The notes below the pieces were generated by a model. The model saw only the letters and a list, made by a program, of their open reading frames with translations, was not told the origin of the DNA and did not search any database. Positions 33,226-41,797 of a stretch of DNA of 64,000 bases are shown here, in pieces. Source of the DNA: JAJFJD01 sp965228695 (GTDB lineage: Bacteria; Pseudomonadota; Alphaproteobacteria; UBA8366); NCBI GenBank assembly GCA_965228695.1, contig CBDDIB010000002.1, positions 4,774,001 through 4,838,000 on the forward strand, given 5' to 3'. Numbering within the stretch: position 1 is the first letter of the stretch; each line of letters begins with the position of its first letter. Both the position numbers and the translations under genes were made by a program.

Positions 33226-34236
33226 ATGACGGCACAAGCGACATTGCCGCGCGTCGCGGTTATCGGCACGGGCGGGACCATCTCCTCGGTCGGCAAGAAC
33301 AGCATGGACATCGCGACCTATGCGGAGAACAAGAAGAAATACGAGGTCGACGAGCTGCTCGCGCAGTTCCCGGAGACGTCGCAGGTCGCCGATCTGCTCA
33401 TGATCCGTTTCCGCGCGGTCGGCAGCACCGAGATCGGCCCGCCGGAATGGCTCGAACTGCACGCCCTGATTCACAAGACCGCCGCCGATAACCCCGACCT
33501 TGCCGGGATCGTGCTGACCCACGGCACGGCGACGCTGGAAGAAACCGCCTATTTCCTGAACCTGACGGTCAAGCTGGACATTCCCGTGGTGCTGGTCGGC
33601 GCGCAGCGGCCAGCCTCTTCGATCAGCACGGACGCCGGGTTGAATCTGGTCAATGCGATCCGGGTCGCCGGTGCACCGCAATCGCGCGGCCTCGGCGTCC
33701 TCGCCGTGCTGAACGACGAAATCCATAGCGGGCGCGACGTCACCAAGACCTCCACGCTTCGGCTGCAGACCTTCAAGAGCCACGACTTCGGCCTGCTGGG
33801 CCATGCCGACGCCGACCAAGTGATCTACTACCGCACGCCGGTGCGCAAGCGCGCGCCCGATACCGAGTTCGACATCGGCGGGCTGGACGGCCTGCCGCGG
33901 GTCGATATCGTGCCGGGCTATGCGGGCGCAGACGGCACGGCGATCGACGCCTTCGTCGCGGCCGGTGCGAAGGGACTGGTCGCCGCCGGACTGCTGCCGG
34001 GCTTCAACACCAAGGCGCAGGTCGAGACCTATAACGCCGCCGTCGCGAAAGGGGTCGTCGTCGCGCAGAGTACGCGCAACAGCAGCGGCCGCGTCGTGAA
34101 GGTCAACAGCGGCCGACCGGACACCTGCGTGCTGGCGGACAATCTGCCGCCGCAGAAGGCGCGCATCCTGCTGATGCTGGCGCTGACCCGGTCGAGCGAT
34201 CCGGCGGAGATCCAGCGCATGTTCGAAACCTACTAA
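33226..34236 (+). CDS. L-asparaginase (type II-like, cytoplasmic)
   Basis: A 336-residue asparaginase/glutaminase. The first catalytic triad is at TGGTIS (15-20; nucleophile Thr18 region) and the second at HGTATLEETAYFL, with LVGAQRPASSIS adjacent. No signal peptide, so it works in the cytoplasm, hydrolysing asparagine (or glutamine) to aspartate and ammonia. The DN...DV positions typical of bacterial asparaginases (LNDEIHSGRDVTKTSTLRLQTF) are present. It lies between the MmgE/PrpD gene and SfsA on the same strand. RBS is weak (GGGCGGGAC). Confidence 0.93.
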   Translation: MTAQATLPRVAVIGTGGTISSVGKNSMDIATYAENKKKYEVDELLAQFPETSQVADLLMIRFRAVGSTEIGPPEWLELHALIHKTAADNPDLAGIVLTHGTATLEETAYFLNLTVKLDIPVVLVGAQRPASSISTDAGLNLVNAIRVAGAPQSRGLGVLAVLNDEIHSGRDVTKTSTLRLQTFKSHDFGLLGHADADQVIYYRTPVRKRAPDTEFDIGGLDGLPRVDIVPGYAGADGTAIDAFVAAGAKGLVAAGLLPGFNTKAQVETYNAAVAKGVVVAQSTRNSSGRVVKVNSGRPDTCVLADNLPPQKARILLMLALTRSSDPAEIQRMFETY

Positions 34237-34249
34237 GGTCTACACCCTC

Positions 34250-34963
34250 ATGCAGTTCCCCGACCCGCTGGTGCGCGGCACGCTGATCCAGCGCTACAAG
34301 CGATTCCTCAGCGATATCGAAATGGAAGACGGCGAGACGGTCACCGCCCATGTCGCCAATCCCGGCTCGATGATCGGCCTGGCGGAACCCGGCTCGGAAG
34401 TCTGGCTGTCGCCCAACCGCAACCCGAAGGCCAAGCTGGACTGGCGGTGGGAACTGGTGACGGTCGGCGGCCATCTGGTCGGCGTGAACACGTCGCATCC
34501 CAACAAGCTGGTGGAAGAGGCGATCGCCCGCGACGGCATCGCCGAGTTGACCGGCTACGACACGCTGCGGCGCGAGGTGAAATACGGCCAAAACAGCCGG
34601 ATCGATATCCTGTTGGAGGACGCGGCCAAGCCCGACTGCTATGTCGAGATCAAGAACGTGAACTTGAAGCGCGCCCAACCGGGCCGCGAGACCGCCGCCG
34701 AATTCCCCGACGCCGTCACCAAGCGCGGTGCGAAACACCTGATCGAATTAAGCGACATGGTCGCCGACGGGCATCGCGCCGTGATGCTGTATCTGGTTCA
34801 GCGCGGCGACTGCGACCATCTGCGTATCGCCGCCGATATCGACTCGGGATACGCCGAAGCCCTGGATGCCGCGACCAAGGCCGGCGTGGAAGCGTTTTGC
34901 TACGCCTGCGACATGCGGAAAGACGGCATCGACGTGGCCGGCGCTTTGCCGGTGACGCTTTAG
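34250..34963 (+). CDS. sfsA: SfsA DNA/RNA nuclease family protein
   Basis: A 237-residue SfsA homologue. Conserved elements are AHVANPGSMIGLAEPGSEVWLS, VKYGQNSRIDILLED and CYVEIKNVNLKR, the latter two forming the acidic/Lys nuclease-like centre (D..EIK). SfsA was first described as stimulating maltose fermentation genes and later linked to nuclease activity. It starts 13 bases after the asparaginase stop, so the two may be co-transcribed. The 3 prime end overlaps a convergent gene by 4 bases. Confidence 0.92.
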   Translation: MQFPDPLVRGTLIQRYKRFLSDIEMEDGETVTAHVANPGSMIGLAEPGSEVWLSPNRNPKAKLDWRWELVTVGGHLVGVNTSHPNKLVEEAIARDGIAELTGYDTLRREVKYGQNSRIDILLEDAAKPDCYVEIKNVNLKRAQPGRETAAEFPDAVTKRGAKHLIELSDMVADGHRAVMLYLVQRGDCDHLRIAADIDSGYAEALDAATKAGVEAFCYACDMRKDGIDVAGALPVTL

Positions 34964-35541
34964 CGGGCCTCGGTCCAACTCTCCGAGAATGCCAGGGAAC
35001 AGGTGCTGAAGGGCCGGCCTTCCCGTTCCCGCGGCCACGCTTGGCCCGGTGCCTCCTCGCCGTTGATCGACAATCCCGCGTTCAGCGCCGGCACGAACAC
35101 GGTGCACACGCCCACCGGCCGTTCACCCGGTTCTTCGCTGGGATAGGTATGGATCAGCATCGGGTCGCCCAGATCGCGCCACGACAGCACCACTTCTTCG
35201 TCCGCCGACCAGACGGTTTCGGTCCAAAATGCCCGCGCATCGCCGGCCTTGCTGAAGGTCGCATCGATCATGGCGATATCCTGGTTCGCCAGTTCCGGGT
35301 TCAGGATCCCTTGGATGCCGGCCTGCAGCCACCGCGTCATATCCCCGTTGTCGGTATAGATGCGCCAGGAGTTTTGTGTCAGTGCGCTTTTAACGAAGAG
35401 GACATGCCCCCCGCCCTTTGGACTGAAGATGATGCGCCAGAAGCTGGCGTTCGTCGTGTAATCGTCGCTGTCGTCGACACTGAGTCGAATGAAAGGATTT
35501 TCGCCGGTCAACAACACGCGGTTCGGATCTGCAACGCTCAT
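34960..35541 (-). CDS. Uncharacterised protein (193 aa), linked to a PhyH oxygenase
   Basis: A 193-residue protein without signal peptide or membrane helix. It has beta-rich alternation (ASFWRIIFSPKGGGHVLFVKSALTQNSWRIYTDNGDMTRWLQAG, VVLSWRDLGDPMLIHTY) and conserved-looking Trp residues, with a C-terminal GVCTVFVPALNAGLSINGEEAPGQAW. I do not recognise a family. The RBS AAAGGA is 6-10 bases upstream of the ATG at 35541. It follows the PhyH gene by 55 bases on the same strand and could be a partner of that oxygenase. Confidence 0.6.
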   Translation of the reverse strand: MSVADPNRVLLTGENPFIRLSVDDSDDYTTNASFWRIIFSPKGGGHVLFVKSALTQNSWRIYTDNGDMTRWLQAGIQGILNPELANQDIAMIDATFSKAGDARAFWTETVWSADEEVVLSWRDLGDPMLIHTYPSEEPGERPVGVCTVFVPALNAGLSINGEEAPGQAWPREREGRPFSTCSLAFSESWTEAR

Positions 35542-35595
35542 GGTTCAATCCTTTCTGATTCCGATGATGAGGTCCTAGCGCTCGCGCGCGTTCGC

Positions 35596-36450
35596 TCAGC
35601 TACGAGAGGTGTCTTCGCCGCCGTAAACCTCGGTCGGCGGCAGGGGGCTGCCCTCGAAAATATTCTTGCCGGTCTTCTTCGTCGTGTTGCGCCACGCGGC
35701 CAGTTCCGCCGCGCCGAACTCGGCCGTCGGTGACGGGTCGATGTCGACGTTGCCGTAGGTATCGACACCGCGCACCAGCATTGCGGAATCGCGATGCGCC
35801 CGCACCGCGACATTCGTCGGCATCATCTCGACGAGTACGATCAACCGGCGGTCGCCCGAAACGTTGACTCCCGAGCCGTGGATGATCCCGGCGTTGAACA
35901 GGCCGATCTCGCCGGGCTTCAGGACGATATCGACGGCTTTCGATTCGTCGATGTCGGCGGTGATGTATTGGCCGCGCGACAGGATGCTCTCGGGGTTGCC
36001 CGTATCCTCATGCGGCAGGACGCCGGTTTTGTGGGACCCCGGAATGACCTTGAGGCAGCCATGCGCCACCGAGCATTCCGCGAGCGCCAGCGCGCCGATC
36101 ACCAGGATCGGTTTGATCGGGTTATAGGCGCCGTCCTGATGCCAGCCCGCATGGGTCCGCCCGTCCGGGTCCTTGATGCGGAAGGCCATGCTGTAACAAA
36201 GGATATTCGGCCCGATCAGGTCTTCGTAGACATCGAGGATGCCCGGGTGCCGCGCGATGCCCTCGACCCACGGACACAGAAGATGCGACTTGCTCTTCAA
36301 CTTCTTGACGTCATCCGGATAGGTCGCCTCGAACCGTTCGAGACAACCGCGGAAATGCGCCACCTCCGCCGCCGACAGGACAGGCACCGGCGGCAGAAAG
36401 CCCTGCGTATGGAAATGCTCGACCGCGTCGTCGGAAAGAACCTTCGGCAT
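35596..36450 (-). CDS. Phytanoyl-CoA dioxygenase (PhyH) family oxygenase
   Basis: A 284-residue Fe(II)/2-oxoglutarate-dependent oxygenase of the PhyH family. The facial triad is His104 and Asp106 (HQDGAYN) and the distal His191 (IIHGSGVN), with Arg201 expected to bind 2-oxoglutarate. The core PDGRTHAGWHQDG and CLKVIPGSHKTGVLPHED are typical. The start at 36450 begins MPKVLSDDAVEHFHTQGFL, the usual N-terminal helix. PhyH enzymes hydroxylate acyl-CoAs or small natural products. It lies between leuD-like and a protein of unknown function, so the substrate may be an acyl or keto acid of that route; that is inference. Confidence 0.85.
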   Translation of the reverse strand: MPKVLSDDAVEHFHTQGFLPPVPVLSAAEVAHFRGCLERFEATYPDDVKKLKSKSHLLCPWVEGIARHPGILDVYEDLIGPNILCYSMAFRIKDPDGRTHAGWHQDGAYNPIKPILVIGALALAECSVAHGCLKVIPGSHKTGVLPHEDTGNPESILSRGQYITADIDESKAVDIVLKPGEIGLFNAGIIHGSGVNVSGDRRLIVLVEMMPTNVAVRAHRDSAMLVRGVDTYGNVDIDPSPTAEFGAAELAAWRNTTKKTGKNIFEGSPLPPTEVYGGEDTSRS

Positions 36451-36487
36451 CGCTACAGTCCCTTCATCCTCTGCGAACCACCCGCCG

Positions 36488-37102
36488 TCATGCCTTGGCG
36501 GACAGCCACGGTATCTCATTCTTCAGCGCCGCTTCGTGCGCGGCGATCTCGTCCTCGTACTGCATCGTAAGGTCGATGTCGTCCAAGCCGTTCAACAGCA
36601 CAAATTTGCGGAAGCTGTCGACCTCGAATGCATAGGTCGTGCCGTCGGGGCCAGTATAGCTTTGGGCATCGAGATCGATGCTCATCTCCGCACCCGGATT
36701 TGCATGCAATTGGCCGCGCAGCAAGTCGCAGGTTTCCGTATCCTGCACGAATGTCAGCAACCCGTTCTTGCTGGCATTGTTGAAGAAGATATCGCCGAAG
36801 CTGGGGGCGATCACCGCGCGGAAGCCATAGGCGACCAGCGCATGCACCGCGCTTTCGCGCGACGAGCCGCAGGCGAAATTGATGTTGCCGACCAGAATCT
36901 TGGCGTCGCGGAACGCCGGTTGGTTCAAGATGAAATCCGGACGTTCCGACCCGTTTCCGTCAAATCGCAGGTCGTGAAACAGTACGTTCGCCCAATCGGC
37001 ATCCCAGCGTTTCAGGAACCGGCCCGGCGTGATCTGATCCGTGTCGGTGTTCGGCCGGTCGAAGGGCGCCGCGACCGCCGTGAGCGTGGTGAAGGCTTCC
37101 AT
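36488..37102 (-). CDS. leuD: 3-isopropylmalate dehydratase-type small subunit
   Basis: A 204-residue swivel subunit. It has RPNTDTDQITPGRFL, NFACGSSRESAVHALVAYG and APSFGDIFFNNASKNGLL, matching LeuD. The GSSRE loop retains the catalytic Ser and Glu. The start codon overlaps the stop of the large subunit (ATGA), so the subunits are coupled and form one hydro-lyase. It is embedded in a minus-strand frame that also runs antisense-like through leuC in another register, but only this 204-residue part is real. Downstream lies the PhyH gene. Confidence 0.9.
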   Translation of the reverse strand: MEAFTTLTAVAAPFDRPNTDTDQITPGRFLKRWDADWANVLFHDLRFDGNGSERPDFILNQPAFRDAKILVGNINFACGSSRESAVHALVAYGFRAVIAPSFGDIFFNNASKNGLLTFVQDTETCDLLRGQLHANPGAEMSIDLDAQSYTGPDGTTYAFEVDSFRKFVLLNGLDDIDLTMQYEDEIAAHEAALKNEIPWLSAKA

Positions 37103-38511
37103 CAGGCGTTCTCCTTCAGCGTGCGGACATCGGTGAACTTGCCGGTCACGGCGGCCGCGGCCGCCATCGCCGCGCTCACCAGATGGGTGCGGACGCCCGG
37201 GCCTTGGCGGCCGACGAAGTTGCGGTTGGACGTGGAGGCCCACCGTTCCCGCGACTTGCCGATATCGCCGTTGAAGCCGCAGCACATGGAGCAACCGGCC
37301 TCGCGCCATTCGAACCCGGCATCGGTGAAGATCCGGTCGAGGCCTTCGGCCTCCGCCTGCGCCTTGACCTGGCCGGAACCCGGCACGACCATCGCGAAGG
37401 TCGCGGCCTTGCGCCCTTTCACCACGGCGGCGGCGGCCCGCAAGTCCGAGATCCGCCCATTGGTGCAGGATCCGATGAACACCCCGTCCACCGACAGGTC
37501 GCTGAGCGGCGCGCCGGCCTGCAAGCCCATATAGTCGATCGTGCTCTCCAGCGCCGCCCGCCGGGTGGCATCGCCCTCGTCCGCGGGATCGGGCACCGCG
37601 CCGGTCACCGGCAAGGCATTCTCCGGACTGGTGCCCCAGGTTACCGTCGGGGCGATATCGTTTGCGTCGATGGATACCTCGCGGTCGAAAGCCGCCCCGT
37701 CGTCGGTCGGCAATGTCTTCCAGAAGGCCAACGCCTTGTCCCACTCGGCACCCTGCGGCGCGAAGGGCCGGCCCTCGAGATAGTCGTAGGTCACGTCGTC
37801 CGGCGCGATCATCCCGGCACGCCCGCCCGCCTCGATCGACATGTTGCAGACGGTCAAGCGCTCCTCGATCGACATATTGCGGATCGTCGATCCCGCATAC
37901 TCGATGACATGACCGGTCGCGCCCTGCGCGCCGATCTCGCCGATGATGTGGAGGATCACGTCCTTCGCGGTGACGCCGAAACCAAGCGCGCCGTCCACCG
38001 TGATCCGCATCGTCTTCGGCTTGCGCTGCCACAGGCACTGCGTCGCCATGACATGGTAGTGCTCCGTAGAACCAATGCCGAAAGCGAAGGCGCCGAGCGC
38101 GCCATGCGTCGAGGTGTGTGAATCGCCGCACACGATCAGCAGGCCCGGCTGCGTCAGCCCCTGCTCCGGCCCGACCACGTGGACGATGCCGCGGCGCGGA
38201 TCGCCGAGCGTGAAGAAGGTGACGCCGAACTCCTCGGCGTTCGGGGCGCATAAGGCGACGCGCTCGCGCCGGTCCGGATCGTCGATGTCGTCGAGCGTCG
38301 CTCCCGTGGTCGAGATGTAGTGGTCCGCCGTACCGAAGGTCAGGTCGGGCCGCCGCAGCTTCCGCCCTTCGGCGCGTAACCGGGCAAAGCCCCGCCCCGA
38401 CCCTTCATGCGCCAGATGACGATCCACGTAGAGCAGCGACTGCCCGTCGTCGCGGGTCAGGATGCAGGCCCGATCCCAAATTTTCTCGAACATGGTGCGC
38501 GGTGCTGCCAC
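37102..38511 (-). CDS. leuC: 3-isopropylmalate dehydratase-type large subunit
   Basis: A 469-residue LeuC-type subunit. CGDSHTSTHGALGAFAFGIG, the 4Fe-4S motifs GSCTNGRISDL and AGCSMCCGFN, and VCNMSIEAGGRAGMIAPD are all present. The 'MDH.VPT' block of most LeuC reads ADHYISTTGATLDDIDDPDRRERV instead, and the order is linked to PhyH, not leuB, so this may be a second isomerase rather than the leucine-pathway enzyme. A GTG start at 38511 is chosen because GGGAGAGG precedes it at 7 bases; the ATG at 38493 has no RBS. Divergent from the enoyl-CoA hydratase gene. Confidence 0.88.
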   Translation of the reverse strand: MAAPRTMFEKIWDRACILTRDDGQSLLYVDRHLAHEGSGRGFARLRAEGRKLRRPDLTFGTADHYISTTGATLDDIDDPDRRERVALCAPNAEEFGVTFFTLGDPRRGIVHVVGPEQGLTQPGLLIVCGDSHTSTHGALGAFAFGIGSTEHYHVMATQCLWQRKPKTMRITVDGALGFGVTAKDVILHIIGEIGAQGATGHVIEYAGSTIRNMSIEERLTVCNMSIEAGGRAGMIAPDDVTYDYLEGRPFAPQGAEWDKALAFWKTLPTDDGAAFDREVSIDANDIAPTVTWGTSPENALPVTGAVPDPADEGDATRRAALESTIDYMGLQAGAPLSDLSVDGVFIGSCTNGRISDLRAAAAVVKGRKAATFAMVVPGSGQVKAQAEAEGLDRIFTDAGFEWREAGCSMCCGFNGDIGKSRERWASTSNRNFVGRQGPGVRTHLVSAAMAAAAAVTGKFTDVRTLKENA

Positions 38512-38685
38512 GGCGGCCTCTCCCGGTCGATGTTTGATGTTTGATTTTCCAGCTGCGCGTTGAATCGCGCAACATGCAAAACCTTAACACAGGCCGAAGC
38601 CAACGTGGAATTCCAGGTCCGATATGACGCCATGTCGGCCCTCCCCCTATAGTGGTCGCATGCCATTGGAACGGAGGAGACCGAC

Positions 38686-39534
38686 ATGGGACCGCAGCTC
38701 GTCGACTATCTGCTGTACGAGAAGGAGGATGACGGCATCCTCTGGATCAAGTTCAACCGCCCGGAGAAGATGAACGCGCTCTACGGCACGGCGGAAGGCA
38801 ACAGCACGGTCGCCAAGGTCGGCGAATACATGCGGGCGGCGGACGACGACCCGGACGTGCGGGTGATCGTGCTGACCGGCGTCGGGCGCGGCTTCTGTTC
38901 CGGTGCCGATCTCAAGACCCGGCCGACCGAGGACGAGATCGGCCCCAACGTGGAAGGCGCGCGGAACCTTCAGGACGGGGTCGACCGGATGCGCCAGCAC
39001 TTCTACCACGGCTTCACGAAGCTGCACCGCGACATCTCCGTCATCCGGAAACCCACCATCGCGATGATCAATGGCGCCGCGGTCGGGTCGGGCATGGACA
39101 TGGCGCTGCATTGCGACATTCGGATCGGCTGCGAGAAGACCCGCTTCATCGGCTACCAGCAGGCCGGCCAGATCATGGAGAACGGCGGCTGCTACTACCT
39201 GCCGAAGATGGTCGGCCTCGGCCGGGCCCTCGAGTTCGCCTACACCGGGACGCTGACGGCCGAACGCGCCTATGAATGGGGCATGCTCAATCATCTGGTT
39301 TCGTCCGAGGAATTGGAAGCGACGACGCGCGATCTCTGTGCGCGGATCATCGCACAGCCGCCGATGGTGCAATGGACCAGCAAGCGGATCATGCGCGCCG
39401 CGCTCGACAGCAGCCTCGAGACCACCATGGTGCTGACCTCGAATGTCGGCGGCATCCTGCAAAGCTCGGAAGACGCCAAGGAAGCCCGCCGCGCCTTCGT
39501 CGAGAAACGGAAACCGGAATTCCGCGGGGCATAG
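38686..39534 (+). CDS. Enoyl-CoA hydratase/isomerase family protein
   Basis: A 282-residue crotonase-fold enzyme. The substrate-activating oxyanion loops are visible: GRGFCSGADLKTRP and INGAAVGSGMDMALHCDIRIG, and the later FIGYQQAGQIMENGGCYYLPKMVG. It would hydrate a 2-enoyl-CoA or isomerise it. GGAGGAGACCGAC gives a strong RBS before the ATG. It begins a plus-strand pair with the 3-hydroxyisobutyrate-dehydrogenase-type gene at 39661, with a repeat element between. The upstream 174 bases are shared with leuC, transcribed the other way. Confidence 0.9.
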   Translation: MGPQLVDYLLYEKEDDGILWIKFNRPEKMNALYGTAEGNSTVAKVGEYMRAADDDPDVRVIVLTGVGRGFCSGADLKTRPTEDEIGPNVEGARNLQDGVDRMRQHFYHGFTKLHRDISVIRKPTIAMINGAAVGSGMDMALHCDIRIGCEKTRFIGYQQAGQIMENGGCYYLPKMVGLGRALEFAYTGTLTAERAYEWGMLNHLVSSEELEATTRDLCARIIAQPPMVQWTSKRIMRAALDSSLETTMVLTSNVGGILQSSEDAKEARRAFVEKRKPEFRGA

Positions 39535-39545
39535 CACCGCGACCG

Positions 39546-39640
39546 CCTCATCCTTCGTCAAGTTCAGGATGAGGGCATCTAAGGTCACCAGCCCTCATGC
39601 TGAGCTTGTCGAAGTATGGGCTTGTCGAAGTATGAGCTAG
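39546..39640 (+). repeat. Intergenic palindromic repeat (CCTCATGCTGAGCTTGTCGAAG type) with three degenerate tandem units
   Basis: CCTCATCCT (39546-39554) pairs with AGGATGAGG (39566-39574), giving a 9-bp stem. This is followed by CCCTCATGCTGAGCTTGTCGAAG, TATGGGCTTGTCGAAG and TATGAGCTAGTCGAA, i.e. three degrading copies of one 16-base unit. The same words occur at 51610-51787. Such elements are REP-like intergenic repeats of many proteobacterial genomes, with no coding role here. Confidence 0.8.
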
Positions 39641-39660
39641 TCGAATTGGGAGGAGAAGTC

Positions 39661-40542
39661 ATGGAATTGGGATATATCGGCCTGGGGGCCATGGGCGGCG
39701 CATTGGCGCGGCGGTTGATGCTGTCGCATAAACTGCGCGTACTCGATCTGCGGCCGGATGTTGTCGCGGATTTCGCCAAGGACGGCGCAGTGCCGGCACA
39801 GGATGGGGCGTCGTTGGCGCGAGAATGCGACATTATCATGCTCTGCCTGCCGCGTTCCGCCGATGTCCGCGAGGCGATCTTCGGACCGGGCGGGCTGATC
39901 GAGGGCCTGAAACCCGGCAAGATAGTCGTCGATCAGACCAGCGGCGACCCGGATGAAACCCGTGCGATCGCCGCCGAACTCGCAGAGAAAGACATCACCT
40001 TCATCGACGCCCCGGTTTCCGGCGGGCCGGACGGGGCCACGGCGGGCACCATCGCGATCATGGCGGCGGGGCCGATGGATGTTTTCGAAACGGTGAAACC
40101 ATACTTCGAATCGATCAGCCCGAACGTCTTCCACTGCGGCGACGTCGGCAACGCGCATGTCCTGAAACTGGTCAACAACACGATCGCCGCCTGCTGCCGC
40201 ATCGCGACGCTGGAAGCCGTGGCGATGGGACGGAAATACGGCTTGTCCCTGGAGAAGATGACCGAGGTGATCAACAAGAGTTCCGGCCGCAACGGCGCCA
40301 CCGAACGGATGCTGCCCATGATGATCGAAGGCCAGCCGAGTTCGAAATTCGCGCTGGCGCTGATGTTGAAGGACGTCGGCCTGGCGACGCAGCTCGGCAT
40401 CAATTGCGGCGCGCCGATGATGGTGGCCAACGTGACGCGCGGACTGCTACAGGCCGCCCACTACGAGGCCGGCGACGGCGCCAACCTGGACGAGGCCGCC
40501 ACGACCATCGAAGCCATGGCGGAGATGAAGTTCACGGCGTAG
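39661..40542 (+). CDS. 3-hydroxyisobutyrate dehydrogenase-type NAD(P)-dependent oxidoreductase
   Basis: A 293-residue beta-hydroxyacid dehydrogenase. The N-terminus MELGYIGLGAMGGALARRL is the dinucleotide-binding motif, FIDAPVSGGPDGATAGTIAIMAAG the substrate-binding segment, and LVNNTIAACCRIATLEA carries the catalytic Lys region (HVLKLVNN). It oxidises a 3-hydroxy acid (or reduces a semialdehyde such as tartronate semialdehyde). A GGAGGAGAAGTC RBS decides the start at 39661 against the longer frame from 39616. Its 3 prime end overlaps the convergent CaiB gene by 11 bases. Confidence 0.9.
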   Translation: MELGYIGLGAMGGALARRLMLSHKLRVLDLRPDVVADFAKDGAVPAQDGASLARECDIIMLCLPRSADVREAIFGPGGLIEGLKPGKIVVDQTSGDPDETRAIAAELAEKDITFIDAPVSGGPDGATAGTIAIMAAGPMDVFETVKPYFESISPNVFHCGDVGNAHVLKLVNNTIAACCRIATLEAVAMGRKYGLSLEKMTEVINKSSGRNGATERMLPMMIEGQPSSKFALALMLKDVGLATQLGINCGAPMMVANVTRGLLQAAHYEAGDGANLDEAATTIEAMAEMKFTA

Positions 40543-41755
40543 ACGCGACCGCGCCCCGCTCCTTCAACGCGGCGATCCGGTCGTCGTCGTAGCCCAGCAC
40601 GTCGCGCAATACCTGATCCGTATGCTGCGCATGCATCGGCGGCGCGGTGGCGGGGCGGACCGGCGTGTCCGACAAATGGACCGGCGAGCGCAGGTTCGGG
40701 ACCGTGCCGACCAGCGGGTGCGGTAGAGTTTCGGTCAGGCCGCGTTCCTCGACGAAGTCGTTGGTGAGCGCGTCACCCATTTCGTTGACCGCGCCGACCG
40801 GCGCGCCGTGTTCGTGCATGCGCGCGATCCAGGCATCGCGGGTGTCCGTCGCCAAGATCTCCGCGACGATCTCGAACAAGGCGTCGCGGTTCTCCAGCCG
40901 TTTCGGATTGGTCGCGAATCTCGGGTCGTCCAGCAAGTCCGCCCGCCCCATCGCCTCGGCAAATTGAACGAAGCTCCGCTCGCTGGCGCAGGTGACCTGG
41001 ATGCGTTTTCCGTCCTTGGCGATGAACACGCCGATCGGCTGCGCGGCGTTGCTGCCGTTGCCGACGCGGGGCAACTCCGTCCCGTCCAGCAGATAGCGGA
41101 TGCCGTAATGCGACAGCGACGCCACGGCGACATCGAACAGCGGCACCTCGATGAACTGCCCGCGGCCGGTACGCTCGCGCGCGAACAGGGCGGCCAAGAC
41201 GGCCTGCGCCGCGAAATGCCCCGACTGCATGTCGATCACCGCCTGGCCGGTCCGCATCGGACCGGACTCCGGGCCGCCGTTGGTCGCCATCTGGCCGCTC
41301 TCGGCCTGCACCACCGGATCGTAGGCCGCGCGAAACTTCTGCGACCCCTCCCGTCCGTAGCCGGAGATCGAGCAGTAGATCAGGGCCGGGTACTTTTCGC
41401 GGATCGCCTGTTGGCCGAAGCCGTGGCGCTCCATCACACCGGTACGGAAGTTCTCGACCAGGACATCGGCAGCCGACAACAGGTCATGCGCAACCTGCTT
41501 GCCGCCCTCCTCGGCAAGGTCGACACCGATCGAGACCTTGTTCCGGTTGAGCGACAGGAAAAAAGGGGAGTCGCATTCGATGCTCGGCGGCTTGTGATGG
41601 CGCAGATCGTCGCCGTGTTTTGGATCTTCGAGCTTGATCACCTCGGCCCCGAAATCGGCCAAGCACTGCGTGCAATGAGGGCCCGCGACGATCCGGCTGA
41701 AATCGATGACCCGAATCCCGCTCAGTGGGCCGGTTGGCGTCGTTTCTTGCGACAT
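40532..41755 (-). CDS. CaiB/BaiF family (class III) CoA-transferase
   Basis: A 407-residue class III CoA-transferase. SGIRVIDFSRIVAGPHCTQCLADFGAEVIKLEDP, FLSLNRNKVSIGVDLAEEGGKQVAHDL and VLVENFRTGVMERHGF are family hallmarks, and the catalytic Asp lies within QSGHFAAQAVLAALF-proximal AVIDMQSG. It transfers CoA from one acid (often succinyl-CoA) to another. The gene is followed on the same strand after 42 bases by the TauD-family gene transcribed from 42736, i.e. upstream; they could be one unit. The substrate is unknown. Confidence 0.9.
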   Translation of the reverse strand: MSQETTPTGPLSGIRVIDFSRIVAGPHCTQCLADFGAEVIKLEDPKHGDDLRHHKPPSIECDSPFFLSLNRNKVSIGVDLAEEGGKQVAHDLLSAADVLVENFRTGVMERHGFGQQAIREKYPALIYCSISGYGREGSQKFRAAYDPVVQAESGQMATNGGPESGPMRTGQAVIDMQSGHFAAQAVLAALFARERTGRGQFIEVPLFDVAVASLSHYGIRYLLDGTELPRVGNGSNAAQPIGVFIAKDGKRIQVTCASERSFVQFAEAMGRADLLDDPRFATNPKRLENRDALFEIVAEILATDTRDAWIARMHEHGAPVGAVNEMGDALTNDFVEERGLTETLPHPLVGTVPNLRSPVHLSDTPVRPATAPPMHAQHTDQVLRDVLGYDDDRIAALKERGAVASTP

Positions 41756-41797
41756 TCTTGCTTTCTGTCCCTCACGGATGCTCCGCTTTGGCGCGCG

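Noticed and set aside
36488..38251. 587-codon minus-strand frame covering leuC in another register
   Set aside because: Only the last 204 residues are a real protein (the small subunit); the rest is low-complexity Arg/Gly sequence in the wrong frame of leuC.
39597..39645. Short tandem repeats considered as a CRISPR array
   Set aside because: The units are directly adjacent without spacers, degenerate, and no cas gene is nearby.
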